From: Chitinophagaceae bacterium
GTDB taxonomy: Bacteria; Bacteroidota; Bacteroidia; Chitinophagales; Chitinophagaceae
Reading direction: 5' to 3'
NCBI GenBank assembly: GCA_022843585.1
Contig: JALHNJ010000012.1
Span: 62,001-126,000, forward strand
Length of the DNA: 64,000 nt
This document shows positions 60,727 to 64,000 of this stretch, piece by piece. Each line of letters begins with the position of its first letter. Within the stretch, counting starts at the first letter, position 1. The position numbers were made by a program, and so were the translations under genes. The notes below the pieces were generated by a model that saw only the letters and a program-made list of their open reading frames with translations, was not told the origin of the DNA and ran no database searches.

Positions 60727-60837
60727 TGCCTCAAAAATAAAGACAAGTTGCTAAAATCGTAAAACAAATTGCAGCCGCTATTGGCTAACTTTGCCGCCGG
60801 AAAGGATATTTAACATTTAGTTCTATTTATTATTGAC

Positions 60838-60890
60838 CAAACAGCATTGCTACTATCAACTTTCGTTGCGTCGCACTCTTGTACGTTCTG
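60838..60890 (-). repeat. Dispersed intergenic repeat, copy E (reverse)
   Basis: On the minus strand this reads CAGAACGTACAAGAGTGCGA then CGCAACGAAAGTTGATAGTAGCAATGCTG. It shares the CAGAACG extension with copy A. Copies D and E flank the gene at 60085-60726 in opposite orientation. Confidence 0.82.
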
Positions 60891-60963
60891 TTCTCTATTC
60901 ATCGTGTATGGAAGTGTATTACAACTTTAGCAATGTCTTTTTTGGTAAGAACATCAACAAATT

Positions 60964-62058
60964 ATGACAAAAGAAAAAATATTAGAAGCGTTAAGCAATG
61001 TGCAGGAACCCGACCTTGGAAAAGACCTTGTAACGCTGAACATGATAAAGGATATTGAGATCAATGGAAATGATGTATCATTCACAATTGTACTCACTAC
61101 ACCTGCTTGCCCCATGAAGGATATGATGGGAACAGCCAGTACCAACGCCATTAAATTATTAGTAAACAAAGAAGCGAATGTAAAAGTGAACTTCACTGCT
61201 AATACCACTACCAAAAGAACAGACGCAAAAACAATTTTACCAAAAGTAAAAAATATTATTGCCGTTGTAAGTGGTAAAGGCGGCGTAGGTAAATCCACGG
61301 TAGCTGCAAATCTTGCTTTGGCATTATCGCAAAGCGGTGCAAAAGTTGGGTTGATGGATGCAGATATTTATGGCCCGAGTGTGCCGATCATGTTTGGAGT
61401 ACGAGGCGAAAGACCGATGATGATTGATGTAGGTGGCGAGAAACCAATGATTGCTCCATTAGAAAGATTTGGGTTGAAATTAATAAGCATTGGTTTATTA
61501 GTGGATGAAAAGAATGCAGTAGTATGGCGTGGCCCAATGGCAAGCAGTGCTATCAAACAATTTATAACTGATGTTTTTTGGGACGAATTAGATTATTTAG
61601 TAATTGATATGCCGCCGGGTACAGGTGATATACATTTAACCCTGATGCAAACAGTGCCGGTTACAGGGGCCGTAATTGTAACCACACCACAAGATGTTGC
61701 ATTGGCAGATGCTAAAAAAGGTATTGCCATGTTTGGCCAGGCGCAATTGAATGTTCCTATCATCGGCCTGGTGGAGAACATGAGTTATTTTACACCTGCT
61801 GAGTTGCCCGACAATAAATATTACATTTTTGGTAAAGACGGCGGTAAGCGATTGGCTGATGAATATGATCTGCCATTCCTGGGGCAAATTCCATTGGTGC
61901 AAAGCATTAGAGAAGGGGGCGACACTGGAATACCGGTAATGATGGGTGATGATTCCATTACGAAAAAAGCATTTGAAGAATTTGCTGCATATGTGGTGCG
62001 AAGCATTGCCATGCGAAATGCAAATATCAGCGGAGAGAGGATTGCAGAAACTGTATAG
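60964..62058 (+). CDS. mrp: Mrp/NBP35 family iron-sulfur cluster carrier ATPase
   Basis: This protein carries iron-sulfur clusters to target proteins. An N-terminal MIP18/DUF59 domain (ILEALSNVQEPDLGKDLVTL, TTPACPMKDMMG) spans about 1-80. The ATPase domain has the deviant Walker A GKGGVGKSTVAANLALAL near residue 105, and IDMPPGTGDIHLTLMQ. Length is 364. The usual C-terminal CXXC cluster motif is not evident in the ending EFAAYVVRSIAMRNANI, a feature worth noting. The PaiB-like gene follows ten bases later. Confidence 0.93.
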   Translation: MTKEKILEALSNVQEPDLGKDLVTLNMIKDIEINGNDVSFTIVLTTPACPMKDMMGTASTNAIKLLVNKEANVKVNFTANTTTKRTDAKTILPKVKNIIAVVSGKGGVGKSTVAANLALALSQSGAKVGLMDADIYGPSVPIMFGVRGERPMMIDVGGEKPMIAPLERFGLKLISIGLLVDEKNAVVWRGPMASSAIKQFITDVFWDELDYLVIDMPPGTGDIHLTLMQTVPVTGAVIVTTPQDVALADAKKGIAMFGQAQLNVPIIGLVENMSYFTPAELPDNKYYIFGKDGGKRLADEYDLPFLGQIPLVQSIREGGDTGIPVMMGDDSITKKAFEEFAAYVVRSIAMRNANISGERIAETV

Positions 62059-62068
62059 AAAAATACCG

Positions 62069-62713
62069 ATGTATAATCTTCCACAATACAAGGAACAACA
62101 CTCAGACGAAGTTTTTAAATTCATGCAGGACTATCCCTTTGTCTTTCTAACTGGAGTAGATGCTGATAATAAACCCATCGCAACACAAGTACCCGTTTTT
62201 ATTGATGAAAAAGAAGGCAAGCTCTATTTGACTGGTCATATCATGAAGAATACAGACCATCACAAAGCTTTTTTACAGAATGATAATGTATTAGCTGTAT
62301 TTACTGGTCCGCATGCATATGTAAGCGGTACCTGGTATGATAATCCCAGCCAGGCAAGCACCTGGAACTACATGAGTGTGCATGCAAAAGGTAAAATTAG
62401 TTTTGGGGGCGGCGAAGAATTAGTGGCCATTTTAAAAAGATTGACACTGCACTACGAAAATTATAATCCTGATTCAACTACTATTTACGATAATTTATCG
62501 GCGGAGTATTTAGAGCCGTTGATGAAAGCAATAGTTTATTTTAAAATAGAAATTGAAACGATTGAAAATGTTTTTAAACTCAGTCAGAACCGGAACGAGA
62601 AAAGCTACGATAACATTATTGAAAAACTGAAAGAACAGGGTGGAGATGCTAGAGAGATTGGTACAGTAATGGAGAAAAGAAAACACAAAGTATTCAACAT
62701 TGAAAAGAAGTAA
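62069..62713 (+). CDS. FMN-binding PaiB-like protein
   Basis: This 214-residue protein of the PaiB family has a split-barrel flavin-binding fold; PaiB in Bacillus acts as a negative transcriptional regulator. Signature segments are MYNLPQYKEQHSDEVFKFMQ at the start, PIATQVPVFID, LTGHIMKNTDHHKAF and VFTGPHAYVSGTWYDNPSQA. The ATG at 62069 is chosen because the longer frame overlaps mrp and is not homologous. Probably co-transcribed with mrp. Confidence 0.92.
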   Translation: MYNLPQYKEQHSDEVFKFMQDYPFVFLTGVDADNKPIATQVPVFIDEKEGKLYLTGHIMKNTDHHKAFLQNDNVLAVFTGPHAYVSGTWYDNPSQASTWNYMSVHAKGKISFGGGEELVAILKRLTLHYENYNPDSTTIYDNLSAEYLEPLMKAIVYFKIEIETIENVFKLSQNRNEKSYDNIIEKLKEQGGDAREIGTVMEKRKHKVFNIEKK

Positions 62714-62743
62714 ACTTCTTTTTGCGCAACATAATATTAACCT

Positions 62744-63661
62744 ATGACTAAACGTTCGATTTTACAATACAGTCTTGCCTTACTTTGTTTTTTTGCAGCT
62801 TGTCATGTAAGTAAAAAAACACAGGAAATAAATTCCATGAAAATTGAGTTTGATAAACAGGGACATCGGGGCTGCCGGGGATTACAACCCGAGAATACGG
62901 TTACTGCAATGATGAATGCAGTAGGCATGGGTGTTACTACATTAGAAATGGATGTGGTAATTACAAAAGACAAAAAAGTAATTCTCTCTCATGAGCCATT
63001 TTTTAATCATGAAATATCTACTAAGCCTGATGGCAGTCATGTAACCGAAGCAGAGGAAAAGGGGTTAAATATTTACCAGCTAAATTATGAGGAAGTGAAA
63101 AAGTATGATGTGGGAATGAAACCACATCCCCGTTTTCCGCAACAAGAAAAAAGAAAAGCCATTAAACCCTTGCTTAGTGAGGTTATTGATAGTGTGAATC
63201 AATATATGATGACTGCAAGAAGACCACCATTATATTATAATATCGAAACCAAATCAAATCCCGCAACCGATGGTCTCTTTCATCCGGCACCGGCAGAATT
63301 TATTGAGTTGATAATAGCTGTAATAAAAGAAAAAGGAATTCAGGAGAGAGTGATTATACAGTCGTTCGATTTCAGAACATTACAATACCTGCACCAGAAA
63401 TATCCTACCATTAAAACCGCCATGCTGATCGAAGAGAATGATAAAAGAACTTTTGAGGAGCAAGTAAAAGATTTGGGTTTTGCTCCAACTATTTACAGCC
63501 CGGCTTATAAACTGGTGACAGAGAAATTAATTGCTACTTGCCATAAACTGGGAATTAAAGTTATTCCGTGGACAGTAAATGATAAAGCAGGAATTGAGAA
63601 ATTAAAAGCGATGGGTGTGGACGGAATAATTACTGACTATCCAAATCTATTCAATGAATAA
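62744..63661 (+). CDS. Glycerophosphodiester phosphodiesterase, lipoprotein
   Basis: The enzyme hydrolyses deacylated phospholipids to glycerol-3-phosphate and an alcohol. A lipoprotein signal (LQYSLALLCFFAAC, Cys near residue 20) places it in the envelope. The catalytic site is visible in GHRGCRGLQPENT (His, Arg, Glu), TLEMDVVITKDK (Glu, Asp) and LSHEPFFNHE (His). The later motifs VIIQSFDFRTL and IPWTVNDKAGIEKL complete the barrel. Length is 305. Confidence 0.95.
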   Translation: MTKRSILQYSLALLCFFAACHVSKKTQEINSMKIEFDKQGHRGCRGLQPENTVTAMMNAVGMGVTTLEMDVVITKDKKVILSHEPFFNHEISTKPDGSHVTEAEEKGLNIYQLNYEEVKKYDVGMKPHPRFPQQEKRKAIKPLLSEVIDSVNQYMMTARRPPLYYNIETKSNPATDGLFHPAPAEFIELIIAVIKEKGIQERVIIQSFDFRTLQYLHQKYPTIKTAMLIEENDKRTFEEQVKDLGFAPTIYSPAYKLVTEKLIATCHKLGIKVIPWTVNDKAGIEKLKAMGVDGIITDYPNLFNE

Positions 63662-63665
63662 TTAT

Positions 63666-64000
63666 TTAGAAGAACTCGGGTAAATTCTTTTCTTTCCAGC
63701 CTAACCAATCCAATGCATTTTTATACAGCAGTTTTCTTGTAGTTTTTTTACCAAGACTCATTTTCTCTATTAGTCTTCCGGGTTTATTTTCACCCAATGG
63801 AAAAGGGTAGTCGCTGCCGAGGCAAATGCTGTCTTCTCCCATTACTTCCAATAAATAATTGAATGCTTGTTTATCATGCACCAAACTGTCGATCCAGAAT
63901 TTGCCAATGTAATCTCTTGGGTTAATAGGATTGTCAACAGCTACTAAATCCGGACGAACTTTAAATCCATGTTCAATTCTGCCAATCGTCAATGGAAATG
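63666..64000 (-). CDS. ACMSD-like amidohydrolase, C-terminal part only (partial)
   Basis: The visible 110 residues match the end of 2-amino-3-carboxymuconate-6-semialdehyde decarboxylase-type metal-dependent hydrolases: FWIDSLVHDKQAFNYLLEVM, the metal-binding Asp in CLGSDYPFPLGE, and LLYKNALDWLGW. The 5' part lies beyond the window edge. In Bacteroidota this gene belongs to tryptophan breakdown by the kynurenine route. It is convergent with the phosphodiesterase gene, four bases apart. Confidence 0.85.
   Translation of the reverse strand, partial: FPLTIGRIEHGFKVRPDLVAVDNPINPRDYIGKFWIDSLVHDKQAFNYLLEVMGEDSICLGSDYPFPLGENKPGRLIEKMSLGKKTTRKLLYKNALDWLGWKEKNLPEFF

Noticed and set aside
61946-62068. 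Longer start for the PaiB-like protein overlapping mrp
   Set aside because: The family N-terminus begins exactly at the ATG at 62069, and the extension is an out-of-frame reading of mrp.
1-64000. tRNA genes, rRNA genes, riboswitches, CRISPR arrays and integrases
   Set aside because: Both strands were read for characteristic stems and motifs, and none convincing was seen; no covariance-model search could be run.

Overview
The window is chromosomal DNA from a Bacteroidota bacterium, most likely of the family Chitinophagaceae. The evidence is the AT-rich composition, the Bacteroidota-type ribosomal proteins, the occasional -7 boxes of the TAnnTTTG type, the many secreted proteins of lipocalin-like or TPR type, the TPR/HisKA_3 sensor kinase with a NarL-type regulator, and the dispersed intergenic repeats. 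No rRNA, tRNA, CRISPR array, integrase or transposase was seen. No gene-free stretch exceeds 300 bases.

Layout. (1) 1-9250: the S10/spc ribosomal protein block (3' end of rpsS, then rplV to rplO, secY and map), in canonical order but with unusually long spacers that carry hairpins and dispersed repeats. The block ends after map; infA, rpmJ, rpsM and rpoA do not follow. (2) 9288-10538: a BaiN-like flavoprotein. (3) 10571-17546: a probable arsenosugar biosynthesis locus. It contains two small glycosyltransferase-like proteins of the rSAM-associated types, a purine nucleoside phosphorylase, a thioredoxin-DUF547 fusion, an AhpD-like protein, the radical SAM enzyme ArsS, the arsenite methyltransferase ArsM and an acyltransferase. 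(4) 17803-25376: rpsA, an acyltransferase, an acyl-CoA thioesterase, a photolyase-like protein with its FAD domain first, a DUF2805 protein and proline dehydrogenase. (5) 25427-27165: a subclass B1 metallo-beta-lactamase beside a lipoprotein gene that is followed by a long imperfect palindrome and may be a mobile cassette. (6) 27346-35991: thyA, folA, a methyltransferase, the three-gene pyridine nucleotide transhydrogenase, an rRNA (cytosine-5) methyltransferase, a LysM/RlpA-like protein and fmt. (7) 36022-50343: seven co-oriented genes for exported proteins of unknown function, divergent from a two-component system; two intergenic regions of this block share an operator-like motif. (8) 50344-64000: namZ, an FKBP isomerase, pepT, an SPFH protein, exbB/exbD, prmC, ribD, yigZ, a phage-like small protein, a hydroxyacyl-CoA dehydrogenase, Mrp, a PaiB-like protein, a glycerophosphodiesterase and the 3' end of an ACMSD-like amidohydrolase.

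The most interesting system is the arsenosugar locus. Inorganic arsenite would be methylated (ArsM) and joined to a 5'-deoxyadenosyl group by radical chemistry (ArsS); the adenine could then be removed by the phosphorylase, and the sugar extended by the transferases. The thioredoxin-DUF547 fusion and the acyltransferase at the end are additions whose role is inferred only from position.

A second theme is repeat DNA. At least five copies of a GTGCGACGCAAC-type element lie between genes. Other short repeats run into coding sequences, where they supply start codons (folA, yigZ), the C-terminal tail of a transhydrogenase subunit, and in-frame peptide insertions (fmt, the rRNA methyltransferase).
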